DNA of 64,000 nucleotides from Parahaliea aestuarii (GTDB lineage: Bacteria; Pseudomonadota; Gammaproteobacteria; Pseudomonadales; Halieaceae), in the NCBI RefSeq assembly GCF_008064635.1, contig NZ_VRYZ01000001.1:496001-560000 (forward strand), in the 5' to 3' direction. A program made the position numbers and the translations under genes. Below are positions 1-9,554 of the stretch, piece after piece; the stretch's first letter is position 1, and every line of letters starts with the position of its first letter. Below the pieces are notes generated by a model that worked only from the letters and a program-made list of their open reading frames with translations, did no database searches and was not told the origin of the DNA.

Positions 1-1
1 A

Positions 2-1438
2 TTGCCCGATCAGGCAAGCCGTCTGGCGTGGCTAGCCCAGACCATTCCGACGCTGAACGGTGCTGGCATCGTTTATGTTCTCACCAAGCGCGATGCAGAA
101 CAGGTGAAGGAGTGGCTCGTCAGTCAGGGTATTGACGCCCAGGCCTATTACAGCGGTATTGAGGATGAGAATTTTAACGATACCAACGAATACCGTGAGC
201 ACCTCGAAGACTTGTTGCTTAATAACCGACTGAAGGTGCTGGTGGCGACCCCTGCGCTTGGAATGGGTTACGACAAACCCGATCTTACCTATGTATTTCA
301 CTACCAGGCGCCGGGCTCTATCGTCGCTTATTACCAGCAGGTGGGGCGGGCAGGCAGGGGCATCGACCAGTCTTTTGGGGTTCTGCTCTCTGGTACTGAA
401 GACGAGCAAATTCATGACTTCTTCCGTCGCTCGGCGTTCCCGAGTGAGAAGCAGGTCAATCTGCTGTTGGCAACGCTGGAGGATTCTGATGGTTTTTCTG
501 TACCAAAACTCCAGGAGTTGCTCAACTTGCGTCAGGGCCAGATCGAAAAAGTGCTCAAGTTCCTGAGTGTCGAGAGTCCGGCGCCCATCTACAAGGATGG
601 CTCGAATTGGGTGAGGACCGCTGTGCCCTATCAGCTGGATCACGACAAAATCGCCCGTCTTACGGCCCAGCGGGAAGTCGAATGGCGCGAGATTGGGGAG
701 TACATCGACACAGAGGGTTGCCTCATGGAGTATCTCCGTAATGCGCTTGATGACCCCCACTCCCAACCATGCGGTAAATGTGCCAATTGTCTTGATGAAC
801 CAATCTTCCCCGAGAGCGTTGATCGCACCCGGGTGATCACTGCAGCGCAGTTTATCAAGCAGTCCGAGCTGATTTTTAAACCCAGGATTCAAGTGGCTGC
901 CGGCGCTTTCCCCCAGTACGGCTTCAGGGGCAACCTCCCCCCTGAGCTTCGGGCATCCGAAGGCAGAATTCTTAGCCGTTGGGCTGACGCTGGCTGGGGG
1001 GGGATGGTGGAGGAGGACAAGCACAATGGCTTCTTCCGGGATGAACTCGTAGAGGCCACGGCGGAGATGATCAGCCTTCGCTGGCGGCCCACCCCCGAGC
1101 CGCTGTGGGTCACCTGTGTACCGTCGCTGAATCATCCAGACCTGGTGCCACACTTTGCTCAAAGACTTGCGGAGAAACTGGGCCTGCCGTTTTGTCCGGT
1201 TATCACCAAGGTACTGGACAATCGGCCGCAAAAGTTCCAGAACAACCGTTTTCACCAGTGCCGAAATCTGGATGGGGTATTCTCGATTGAGGAAGGCATA
1301 CCAGAGGGGCCGGTATTGTTGGTTGATGATGTGATAGATTCCGGTTGGACAGTCACGGTACTGGCTGCCTTGCTCCGGCAGCAATCTGGCGGGGAGGTCT
1401 ATCCTGTCGCACTGGCCTCGTCGGCGACAGGGGATTAG
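2..1438 (+). CDS. RecQ-like DNA helicase with C-terminal phosphoribosyltransferase domain (5' partial)
   Basis: The 5' end lies outside the window, so helicase motifs I-III are missing. Visible residues 1-130 are the second RecA-like lobe of an SF2 helicase, with VATPALGMGYDKPD (motif V) and QQVGRAGRG (motif VI). Next comes a RecQ-type zinc site with cysteines at visible residues 240, 257, 260 and 263. The last ~110 residues look like a phosphoribosyltransferase, with the PRPP-binding signature LLVDDVIDSGWT near 437-450. RecQ enzymes unwind recombination and repair intermediates 3'-5'; the PRTase activity and its role are unknown. The stop is 3 nt before the DprA-like gene, so the two are surely co-transcribed. 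Position next to pglX inside a BREX locus suggests a defence accessory role; that part is inference. Family assignment is confident. Confidence 0.85.
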   Translation: MPDQASRLAWLAQTIPTLNGAGIVYVLTKRDAEQVKEWLVSQGIDAQAYYSGIEDENFNDTNEYREHLEDLLLNNRLKVLVATPALGMGYDKPDLTYVFHYQAPGSIVAYYQQVGRAGRGIDQSFGVLLSGTEDEQIHDFFRRSAFPSEKQVNLLLATLEDSDGFSVPKLQELLNLRQGQIEKVLKFLSVESPAPIYKDGSNWVRTAVPYQLDHDKIARLTAQREVEWREIGEYIDTEGCLMEYLRNALDDPHSQPCGKCANCLDEPIFPESVDRTRVITAAQFIKQSELIFKPRIQVAAGAFPQYGFRGNLPPELRASEGRILSRWADAGWGGMVEEDKHNGFFRDELVEATAEMISLRWRPTPEPLWVTCVPSLNHPDLVPHFAQRLAEKLGLPFCPVITKVLDNRPQKFQNNRFHQCRNLDGVFSIEEGIPEGPVLLVDDVIDSGWTVTVLAALLRQQSGGEVYPVALASSATGD

Positions 1439-1441
1439 CAG

Positions 1442-2845
1442 ATGCTTACCGCTCACACACAGGCTGTTCTGCTGCTAACAGCGTATTTCTCCAAAGCCTC
1501 GTCTACGGGCGTGAAACCACTGTCCAACAAGGAGTGGGGTCGCTTTGCGCTATGGCTGAACAGCAAGAAGCTGAAACCGGAAGATCTGCTTAGCGGTAGC
1601 CTGGTTCAAAGTCTGGATGGTTGGTCAGATGACAAGATCACACTGGAGCGTATTGAGGCGCTGCTGAACCGTGGTTCGGCGCTAGCGCTCGCCGTAGAAA
1701 AATGGAGCAGAGCCGGTCTCTGGATAGTCACAAGGGCTGATGCCGACTACCCCAGAAAGCTGAAAACCCGTCTGGGTAATATGGCTCCGCCTCTGTTTTT
1801 CGGTTGTGGGAATCGTAAGCTGCTCAACCAGGGTGGAATAGCGGCAGTTGGTTCGCGCAAGACATCCGAGGCCGAGTTGCTCTACAGCAAACAGTTGGGG
1901 TCCAAGGCCGCTGGAGAAGGCTTGTCCATTGTATCTGGAGGAGCCAAGGGGGTGGATGAGGCGGCCATGCTGGGCGCCCTTGATGCTGAAGGGACAGCCG
2001 TTGGTATTCTTGCCAATGAACTGCTTCGAGCGTCTACCTCTGGGAAATACCGTAAGCACCTGCTGGCTAACAATCTTGTTTTGATTTCACCCTTTCATCC
2101 GGAGGCGGGCTTCAACGCTGGCAACGCCATGCAGCGGAACAAGTACATTTACTGCCTTTCCGATGCCGCCATTGCCGTGCACTCCGGAACCAAAGGAGGT
2201 ACCTGGGAGGGCGTGCTGGAGAATATCCGACAACAGTGGGTGCCGGTGTGGGTTAAACAGACAGACGACCCAGGCGCAGGCAACGCTGCATTGGTTGAAA
2301 AAGGAGCCAAGCTACTGTCTGCCGATATTGAAGCAGTCGATTTTAAAGCCCTCGCCGGCGATGCTTCCCTTGTCTCCAATGGCGTCGGCAGTGACATGTT
2401 CAGTCAGTCGCACGTAATGGAACCGACACCGGAGGTGGGGAAAGCAGAAGAAAACCTGCCTGCACCAGCACTGGGGGTGGAGTCGGTTACAGGCCAGTCA
2501 AAAACAGGACCGTCGCTGGACTCCCAGAGTGTTGAACAGGAGAGAGGGAATATTACAGATGATACAGATGCATCCGGCCTTGATAGAAGTACAGGGGACA
2601 GGGTTGATTCTGTGGCGACTGCGGATGTATCGCAAATATCGCTTTACGAGCATTTTCTGTTGATTCTGGCGAGTGAGGCCACCCAGTCTCCAAAAACTGT
2701 GGATGAGTTACTGGAGCTGACCCAATTGTACAAAACCCAGCTCAATGCCTGGCTTAAGCAGGCAGAAGAGCAAAGCAAAATAGAGAAGCTGAAAAGGCCC
2801 GTCCGCTACCAGTGGATCACGACCACACAAGAAGAATTGCTGTAG
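1442..2845 (+). CDS. DprA-like (Smf family) Rossmann-fold protein
   Basis: A 467-aa protein whose residues ~110-310 match the DprA/Smf Rossmann fold: AAVGSRKTSEAE near 135, SGGAKGVDEAAM near 165, and SPFHPEAGFN followed by MQRNKYIYCLSDAAIAVHS near 230. These correspond to the GSR, SGxAxGID and RNRxIAGLS motifs of DprA. A low-complexity linker (~320-395) leads to a small helical C-terminal domain that may be a winged helix. Chromosomal DprA loads RecA on single-stranded DNA during transformation, but this copy is divergent and sits between a RecQ-PRTase gene and pglX, so a defence-associated role (binding ssDNA or a nucleotide signal) is more likely. The ATG is 3 nt after the upstream stop and preceded by AGGGGA. 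Family confident, function inferred. Confidence 0.8.
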   Translation: MLTAHTQAVLLLTAYFSKASSTGVKPLSNKEWGRFALWLNSKKLKPEDLLSGSLVQSLDGWSDDKITLERIEALLNRGSALALAVEKWSRAGLWIVTRADADYPRKLKTRLGNMAPPLFFGCGNRKLLNQGGIAAVGSRKTSEAELLYSKQLGSKAAGEGLSIVSGGAKGVDEAAMLGALDAEGTAVGILANELLRASTSGKYRKHLLANNLVLISPFHPEAGFNAGNAMQRNKYIYCLSDAAIAVHSGTKGGTWEGVLENIRQQWVPVWVKQTDDPGAGNAALVEKGAKLLSADIEAVDFKALAGDASLVSNGVGSDMFSQSHVMEPTPEVGKAEENLPAPALGVESVTGQSKTGPSLDSQSVEQERGNITDDTDASGLDRSTGDRVDSVATADVSQISLYEHFLLILASEATQSPKTVDELLELTQLYKTQLNAWLKQAEEQSKIEKLKRPVRYQWITTTQEELL

Positions 2846-2858
2846 GAACCGTCCAGCT

Positions 2859-5800
2859 ATGGAAACAGCCAAGCTCAAAAAATTTGCCCAGTTCGCTCGC
2901 CGCACGCTGATCGATCAGGTCTCTGCCAAGCTGGAACTGGTGCTAGTTGAAAGCAGTGCAGCACGGCGTGAACATCCCCAGGCCATCGCTAAACTTGAGA
3001 AAGCAATACAGGACTCCGGTAGAGAGCAGGTCATCGAGCGAGTGGCCTATATCTGGTTCAATCGTTTCTGTGCTCTGCGCTTTATGGATGTAAACCGCTA
3101 TACACGCATCGGCGTGGTGTCGCCCGCCGAGGGCCAGTCCCAGCCCGAGATGCTGGCCGAGGCCAAGATGGGGCATATCGACGAAGAGATGGCCCATGAC
3201 ACGGTTCGGCAACAGATATTCGCCCTGCTAGACGGCAAGGCCCCTAGCCGTGACCCGCAGGGCGAGGCCTACCGCCTGCTGGTGGTGGCCGCCTGTAACT
3301 TCTTTCACCGCGCCATGCCGTTCCTGTTCCAGCGGATCGATGACTACACCGAACTGCTGATGCCAGACGACCTGCTCTCGGGCAACTCCATCCTCGCCTA
3401 TACCCGCGAGGCGATGACGCCGGATGCCTGCGAGGACGTCGAGGTGATCGGCTGGCTCTACCAGTTCTACATCTCCGAGAAGAAGGACGAGGTGTTTGAC
3501 GGCCTGAAGAAGAACAAGAAGATCACGCCCGAGAACATTCCTGCCGCCACCCAACTCTTTACCCCGCACTGGATCGTCCGCTATCTGGTGGAAAACTCCC
3601 TCGGCCGCCTGTGGCTGCTCAATCGTCCCGGCTCGAAGCTGGTCGAGAAGATGGACTACTACATCAAGCCCGAACAAGCCGAGACGGACTTCCTACATAT
3701 CAGCAAGCCGGAAGAGATCAAGATTTGCGATCCGGCCTGCGGCTCCGGTCACATGCTCACCTATGCCTTTGACCTGCTCTACGCCATCTACGAGGAGGAA
3801 GGCGTTGATCCCGCCGAGATTCCGGAGAAGATCCTCACGAACAACCTCTACGGCATCGAGATCGACGAACGCGCTGGGGAGCTCGCCGCCTTTGCCCTGA
3901 CCATGAAGGCTCGCGCCAAACAGCGGCGGTTTTTCAACAAGGGCATTAAGCCGAACATCTGCGTGCTGGAGAATGTCCACTTTGACGGCAATGAGTTGAA
4001 GGACTACATGGACTTTGTCGGGCGCGACCTGCTCACCGCACCGCTGCAAACCACCCTGCGCCAGTTCGAAGAGGCCGACAATTTCGGCTCCCTGATCCGC
4101 CCCGACGTCACCGATGTGGACGGTATGCTCAGGATTCTGGAGACAAAGAATGTCTCCGGGCAGCTGTTTATCAGCATGACCCACCAAAAGGTTTTACAAG
4201 CCCTACAGCAGGCCGATTACCTGAGTCCCAAATACCATGTGGTGATTGCTAATCCTCCTTATATGGGCGGCAAAGGAATGAATGGGAGGTTGAGCGCTTG
4301 GGCAAAGAATAATTGCCCGAACAGCAAATCTGATCTTTTTGCGATGTTCATAGAACGCAACATGGAGCTTGCTCTGCGGCATGGCGCTATTGCAATGATC
4401 ACTATGCAAAACTGGATGTTCTTGGCTTCATTTGAGTCTCTTAGAAAGCAAGTTCTAGGACAAAGCACTTTACTTTCGATGGCTCATCTTGGTGCCCGGG
4501 CATTCGATAGTATAGGGGGTGAAGTTGTCTCAACAGCGGCCTTTGTATTAGAGAATACAAGCAACCCGGCTCATCGGGGTGTTTTCTTGCGTTTGATTGA
4601 TGGGGCCTCCGAATGCGAGAAGAGACATTTGTTACTCAAGGCTATCAAGAATCCCCATTGTGGTTGGTTCTACCGCGCTTCGATCTCTGATTTTAAGAAG
4701 ATTCCGGGTGAGCCAATTGCGTATTGGTTGGGCAGTAAGACCCTTAGCATGTTTGAATCTCACCCTCCACTTGGCGAAGTAACGAACGCTAGGGTTGGTC
4801 TCCTAACCTCAGATAACGATAGATTCCTACGCTATTTTTGGGAGGTGAGCACTTGCAGATATTGTCTCGATGCACGCACAGACGAGGAAGCTGCAGAATC
4901 CAGAAAGCGCTGGTTCCCTCATAATAAAGGTGGAGGATTTAGAAAGTGGGCTGGAAATTACGAGCTCCTTGTAGACTGGGAAAGCCGAGGAGCGCGGATC
5001 AAAGAAACGGTCATTAGAAAATATCCATATCTAAAAGGAAATCCAAATTTTGTTGTCCATGACGAAGGCTATTATTTCAGGCCCTTCGTTTCATGGTCCG
5101 AAATTGGGACAGGGCCACTGTCCTTTAGAATGTTTCCCAATGGATTTACTTCAAACATCAAAGGAATGTGTTCGTATGAGGTGCCCGGAGCAAAACTTCA
5201 TCAGATTTTGATGCTCTGCAACGGGAAATTCGTTACACACATCGCTAATGCCCTTAATCCATCAGTAGGGTTTGGAATTAAGAATTTCAACTCGATACCT
5301 GCAGCTTTGCCGTCATTTCAGAACGCGGATAAATATGCGCACGTACTGGTGGATCTCGCAACGTCTGACTGGGACTCCTTTGAAACCTCCTGGGACTTCA
5401 CCGGCCTGCCGCTGCTGAATGCCGACTACCGCCAGCCATCCCTAAAGGCCGCCTTCCAAAAGCTCCGCGCCCACTGGCGGGAGATGACGCTGGAAATGCA
5501 ACGATTGGAAGAAGAGAGCAATCGCATCTTCATCGACGCCTACGGTCTGCAGGATGAACTGACGCCCGAGGTTCCGCTCAACCAAATCACCCTGACCTGC
5601 AACCCGCACTACCGCTACGGAAGCGACAAAAGCGAGGACGAGCTCGAGGCGCTGCTGCTGGCCGACACCATGCGCGAGCTTGTCTCCTACGCTGTGGGCT
5701 GCATGTTTGGCCGCTACGCACTGGACAAACCAGGGCTGATCCTCGCTAACCAGGGCGAGACCATCGAGGACTACCTGAAGCGGGTTCCGGAGCCCAGCCT

Positions 5801-6413
5801 GCCGGCCGATGACGACAACGTCATCCCCATGCTCGACGGAGATTGGTTCACCGACGACATCGCGGAGCGCTTCCGCAAGTTCCTACGTGTAGCTTTTGGC
5901 GATGAGCACTACGAGGAAAATCTCCAGTTCGTCGAAAAGGCTCTGAACACCAAGGGCAAGCGCAACTACGGCATCCGCGACTATTTCCTCGGCGAGTTCT
6001 ACACCGACCATGTGAAGCGCTACAAGAAGCGCCCCATCTACTGGCTGTTCTCCAGCCCGAAGGGAAGCTTCAACGCGCTGATCTACATGCACCGCTATCG
6101 TCCGGATACGGTCAGCGTGGTGCTCAACGACTACCTGCGCGAGTTCCGCACCAAGCTCACCTCCCACAAGAACCATTTGGAAGCAGTCAGCATCAGCGCC
6201 AGTAGTAGTCAGGGCGAGAGGACCAAGGCCCTGAAGGAGATCGAGAAGATCACCAGTATGATCGCCGAGATGGAAGAGTACGAGCGCGAGGTGCTTTACC
6301 CGCTGGCCACCGAGCAGGTGGAGATCGACCTCGACGATGGCGTAAAGGTTAACTACCCGAAATTGGGAGCTGCGCTGAAAACTATCCCGGGTCTGAAGAG
6401 GAAGGATGACTGA
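2859..6413 (+). CDS. pglX: BREX type 1 adenine-specific DNA methyltransferase PglX (BrxX)
   Basis: An 1184-aa gamma-class N6-adenine methyltransferase, the usual size for BREX-1 PglX. The SAM motif DPACGSG is at residues 291-297 and the catalytic NPPY at 465-468. PglX methylates the host at a non-palindromic site and is also needed for phage restriction. It starts 13 nt after the DprA-like gene and is followed by the reverse transcriptase gene, not directly by pglZ. The DNA encoding residues ~461-828 (about 4240-5340) is clearly more AT-rich and uses rarer codons than both flanks. This stretch should include the target-recognition domain, so replacement of the specificity module by recombination is likely. 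The frame is open throughout. Confidence 0.95.
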   Translation: METAKLKKFAQFARRTLIDQVSAKLELVLVESSAARREHPQAIAKLEKAIQDSGREQVIERVAYIWFNRFCALRFMDVNRYTRIGVVSPAEGQSQPEMLAEAKMGHIDEEMAHDTVRQQIFALLDGKAPSRDPQGEAYRLLVVAACNFFHRAMPFLFQRIDDYTELLMPDDLLSGNSILAYTREAMTPDACEDVEVIGWLYQFYISEKKDEVFDGLKKNKKITPENIPAATQLFTPHWIVRYLVENSLGRLWLLNRPGSKLVEKMDYYIKPEQAETDFLHISKPEEIKICDPACGSGHMLTYAFDLLYAIYEEEGVDPAEIPEKILTNNLYGIEIDERAGELAAFALTMKARAKQRRFFNKGIKPNICVLENVHFDGNELKDYMDFVGRDLLTAPLQTTLRQFEEADNFGSLIRPDVTDVDGMLRILETKNVSGQLFISMTHQKVLQALQQADYLSPKYHVVIANPPYMGGKGMNGRLSAWAKNNCPNSKSDLFAMFIERNMELALRHGAIAMITMQNWMFLASFESLRKQVLGQSTLLSMAHLGARAFDSIGGEVVSTAAFVLENTSNPAHRGVFLRLIDGASECEKRHLLLKAIKNPHCGWFYRASISDFKKIPGEPIAYWLGSKTLSMFESHPPLGEVTNARVGLLTSDNDRFLRYFWEVSTCRYCLDARTDEEAAESRKRWFPHNKGGGFRKWAGNYELLVDWESRGARIKETVIRKYPYLKGNPNFVVHDEGYYFRPFVSWSEIGTGPLSFRMFPNGFTSNIKGMCSYEVPGAKLHQILMLCNGKFVTHIANALNPSVGFGIKNFNSIPAALPSFQNADKYAHVLVDLATSDWDSFETSWDFTGLPLLNADYRQPSLKAAFQKLRAHWREMTLEMQRLEEESNRIFIDAYGLQDELTPEVPLNQITLTCNPHYRYGSDKSEDELEALLLADTMRELVSYAVGCMFGRYALDKPGLILANQGETIEDYLKRVPEPSLPADDDNVIPMLDGDWFTDDIAERFRKFLRVAFGDEHYEENLQFVEKALNTKGKRNYGIRDYFLGEFYTDHVKRYKKRPIYWLFSSPKGSFNALIYMHRYRPDTVSVVLNDYLREFRTKLTSHKNHLEAVSISASSSQGERTKALKEIEKITSMIAEMEEYEREVLYPLATEQVEIDLDDGVKVNYPKLGAALKTIPGLKRKDD

Positions 6414-6471
6414 CGACATCCGGCCTGGAAGCGGATGACGGCGGCACGTTACGGAATAAGTAAGGGACGTT

Positions 6472-9400
6472 ATGGATACTGTGGCTGGACGATTCAATCT
6501 CAAAGATCTTGGTATGGCATATCGGAAAGCCAAAGTGGATCTGTTTTATACCACGCATCCCTCGTTGTCCGAGCTGGTCGTCTATGAGGAGAACCTCGAG
6601 GAAAATCTGTCTTCTCTGCTCGATCGAATCAATGGCGAGAGTGAAGATTGGATCGACGATGAACAGTTTCTAGGCGGTTGGATTCCGGCTCCCGCGAAGC
6701 TGGATTGGCAAGCGGAAGCTAGCCGTGCAGGTGACGCTGTATTTTCTTCCCCTCACCAACAGTGGGGGAATTATCTGAAGCAAAAGTCAGTTTCACCGGG
6801 CGCAGTCGCTACATTCCGGGTCATGGCCCGGAACTCAGTCGATTTTCATGTCCTTTCGGCGCTTTGGATTATTCATGTTGGGGAAAAGTTTGATGTGCAG
6901 CTGTCCGACGTCGCCTACGGTAACCGGGTACGCCGGCAAACGGATAAAACATACAACAAGCTGTCTCTAGGGTCGTTCCAGCCTTACCTGAAGCCTTACC
7001 GCGACTGGCGTGATAATGGGCTCAAAGCTATGCGATCCGCTTTGGAGAGCAAAAAGCGCATTGTAGCGGTAAGTGCTGACATTGCGTCCTTCTACCACTG
7101 TCTGAATCCGACTTTCATGCTGGGCGAACAATTCATCAAGTTGGCCGGTGTTAAATTAACTCCTCTGGAAACCCGGCTGCATCGGTTATTCATAGAATCC
7201 CTAACGAAATGGACAGAGCACACCCCCCTGGACACAGGACTCCCAGTCGGCCTCCCCGCATCTGCGATTGTGGCAAACATTGCACTGATTGCGCTGGACC
7301 AGATCATGGAAAAGGAGGTTGTGCCGCTATACTACGGTCGCTACGTGGATGACATCTTGTTGGTCATTGAAAACCATAAGGGTTTTGCTACCACGGCGGA
7401 AGTCTGGAAGTGGTTGATAGACAGGTCAAACAACCAACTGAAGTCCGAAGAACCTGATCTGGGTGGGGCTGTCCGATTTGCTCCGCACTATCTCAATGGT
7501 AGTTCGATCACTTTTTCTGGTGAGAAGACACGACTGTTTATCGTGGAAGGGCGAACTGGCTTGAGCATGCTTCAATCCATCGAGCGCCAGATTGGGGAGC
7601 GGGCGAGTGAGTGGCGGAGTCTGCCGAATTTGCCCGATTCAGCCGAGAAGGTGACGACAGAAATTGTAGAAGCGTTAACCCAGGATGGAGAGCGGGCCAA
7701 TAGTCTGCAGAACACTGACTCGGTAACGACAAGAAAGGCCGCATTCGCTATTAAACTCAGAGATTTTGAGGCGTACGAGCGTGATTTGCCTGCGAATGTA
7801 TGGGCAGAGCAGAGGCACGCCCTATTTGATGCATTTCTTGACCAGGTCATGGTTCCTCATCGCTTTTTTGACATGGCCGGCTACTATCCCCGCATTATTC
7901 GACTGGCTACTGCATGCGCTGATTTCGAGCACCTCGATAAGCTGATTCGTGCGCTAAATAAGCTAGTGGAAGACGTGAGTCAATATTGTGGCATTGGCCT
8001 GAAGGCGACCAGTCCACCGATGAATATGAAGCGGGAGGTACTGGACAAGTGGGCTGATTACCTGGAATCAATGCTTCAAGAGTGCATTTTTTCAGCATTC
8101 CCAGCGCAGCTCTCCAGGCAGCAGCTGCGAGTTTGGAATCAACACTTTGCAAAAAAGAATGTTAACTCGGGAGATCGTCGGTTGTTGTCATCAATCGCGA
8201 GGCTTTCGATTAGTAAGATTCGCATGGAAAATGAAAGATACTTTGTCCATGACCTGGCCTACAAGCCCTTCCGATACCTTGGTCTTCCCGCGGAGCTTAT
8301 AAAGCACATAAAGACAGTAGCCAAAAAGGCTGTTACCTACGTCTCTAAACCTTTGACGCTCGTTGACGAAAGTATACATGAAGGGTTGGAGGTGCTCGCA
8401 CAGTGGTCAGGTTGGGCAGGGAATTCGGGGATTCCTTACGGACTGGTGTTTGCGACCAGGCCGTTTACGCTTATCGAGTTGTATCTCATTGCCGACGCAC
8501 CGTTTTCAAAGGCCAATCAGCAGGTATTAAGTAGTGCCATACTCGCGCAGCGTGGATTTTCCGTAACGGATAAGTTGGCAGTAGTGAACAATAAAGGTGT
8601 ATTGGAAATAGAGGATGGCGGAGACAAGGAAAAAGTCAGAATCGCGCTCGCAAACTTTCTGACTGAGGAGGGCAGCTGGATAGCTTCGATAACACGGCGT
8701 CCGGATCCCGACACAGGTCGATACCAGCGACTCATGACATTGGTTGAAAACGTCATTGAGGAGCATAAGTCCATCGATTACCTGTTGATGCCTGAGGTGT
8801 CTCTCCCTCCTGTCTGGTTTATGCGTCTTGCCCATAAACTGTCCAGCCGGAGAATATCGCTGATAGCAGGGATAGAGTATATCCATGCCCGGAGGAAAAC
8901 CGTCCGCAACCAGGTCTGGTCCGCTTTGACTCACAATGGCTTTGGGTTCCCTTCTCATCTGGTTTATATGCAGGATAAACAGACGCCGGCGTTTCATGAA
9001 GAAACCGAGCTCAAGCGTATAGGCGGCGTGACCATGCGACCAGCTGTCCCTTGGCCAGGGGGCAATCCGCCCATTATCCAGCATGGCGGATTTTTCTTTT
9101 CCATTCTGGTTTGTAGTGAGCTGACGAATATCAGCTATCGATCAGCTATCCGCGGGAAGGTAGATGCGCTATTTGTGCCGGAATGGAATCCAGACACAGA
9201 CTCCTTTAATGCCCTTGTGGAGTCGGCTGCGCTGGATGTACATGCCTACATTCTGCAGTGTAACCACCGCCAGTACGGTGACAGCCGTATACGGGCACCC
9301 TATAAGAAATCGTGGATGAGGGACCTTGTGCGTATTAAAGGGGGTATTCTCGACTACTTTGTCGTTGGGGAGATCGACATTAAGCAACTTAGACGATTTC

Positions 9401-9495
9401 AATCGCCACACAGGTCGCCAAGTGGCCCGTTTAAGCCTGTTCCTGATGGCTTTATTTCTTGTATGAGCTATGAGCGTAAAACCTTGCCTCTGTGA
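6472..9495 (+). CDS. drt1: Defence reverse transcriptase fused to nitrilase domain (DRT type 1 / UG1-like)
   Basis: A 1007-aa two-domain protein. The RT part shows motif A (VSADIASFYHC, Asp203), a motif B region (GLPVGLPASAIVANIAL) and the catalytic YVDD box at residues 291-294. The C-terminal ~270 residues resemble the carbon-nitrogen hydrolase (nitrilase) fold with candidate Glu775 (MPEVSLP), Lys836 (QDKQTP) and Cys881 (VCSEL). RT-nitrilase fusion is the hallmark of the UG1 clade, known as DRT type 1, an anti-phage system whose products are not well understood. Both active sites look intact. ATG 6472 follows AAGGGA at 6462-6467. The unusual feature is its place inside a BREX operon, between pglX and pglZ, with only 58 nt upstream and 59 nt downstream. 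Confidence 0.88.
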   Translation: MDTVAGRFNLKDLGMAYRKAKVDLFYTTHPSLSELVVYEENLEENLSSLLDRINGESEDWIDDEQFLGGWIPAPAKLDWQAEASRAGDAVFSSPHQQWGNYLKQKSVSPGAVATFRVMARNSVDFHVLSALWIIHVGEKFDVQLSDVAYGNRVRRQTDKTYNKLSLGSFQPYLKPYRDWRDNGLKAMRSALESKKRIVAVSADIASFYHCLNPTFMLGEQFIKLAGVKLTPLETRLHRLFIESLTKWTEHTPLDTGLPVGLPASAIVANIALIALDQIMEKEVVPLYYGRYVDDILLVIENHKGFATTAEVWKWLIDRSNNQLKSEEPDLGGAVRFAPHYLNGSSITFSGEKTRLFIVEGRTGLSMLQSIERQIGERASEWRSLPNLPDSAEKVTTEIVEALTQDGERANSLQNTDSVTTRKAAFAIKLRDFEAYERDLPANVWAEQRHALFDAFLDQVMVPHRFFDMAGYYPRIIRLATACADFEHLDKLIRALNKLVEDVSQYCGIGLKATSPPMNMKREVLDKWADYLESMLQECIFSAFPAQLSRQQLRVWNQHFAKKNVNSGDRRLLSSIARLSISKIRMENERYFVHDLAYKPFRYLGLPAELIKHIKTVAKKAVTYVSKPLTLVDESIHEGLEVLAQWSGWAGNSGIPYGLVFATRPFTLIELYLIADAPFSKANQQVLSSAILAQRGFSVTDKLAVVNNKGVLEIEDGGDKEKVRIALANFLTEEGSWIASITRRPDPDTGRYQRLMTLVENVIEEHKSIDYLLMPEVSLPPVWFMRLAHKLSSRRISLIAGIEYIHARRKTVRNQVWSALTHNGFGFPSHLVYMQDKQTPAFHEETELKRIGGVTMRPAVPWPGGNPPIIQHGGFFFSILVCSELTNISYRSAIRGKVDALFVPEWNPDTDSFNALVESAALDVHAYILQCNHRQYGDSRIRAPYKKSWMRDLVRIKGGILDYFVVGEIDIKQLRRFQSPHRSPSGPFKPVPDGFISCMSYERKTLPL

Positions 9496-9540
9496 AATTG
9501 TAAGAGCCGACATCCCCAGACATCGGAGCACGTGACAATT
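9496..9540. repeat. Imperfect inverted repeat between the reverse transcriptase and pglZ genes
   Basis: AATTGT at 9496-9501 is inverted as ACAATT at 9535-9540, with a nested CCGA/TCGG pair at 9507-9510 and 9523-9526. It occupies nearly the whole gap between the two genes. It could be a junction scar, an RNA stem that adjusts pglZ expression, or chance; the stems are short. Confidence 0.3.
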
Positions 9541-9554
9541 GAGATCTCCAGGTA

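Noticed and set aside
32-1456. Minus-strand frame covering the RecQ-like gene
   Set aside because: The + strand encodes helicase, zinc and PRPP motifs; the antisense product has none and would overlap the coupled gene start.
4240-5340. pglX interrupted by an inserted gene
   Set aside because: The composition shift first suggested an insertion, but the frame stays open and the protein has the normal PglX length, so domain exchange fits better.
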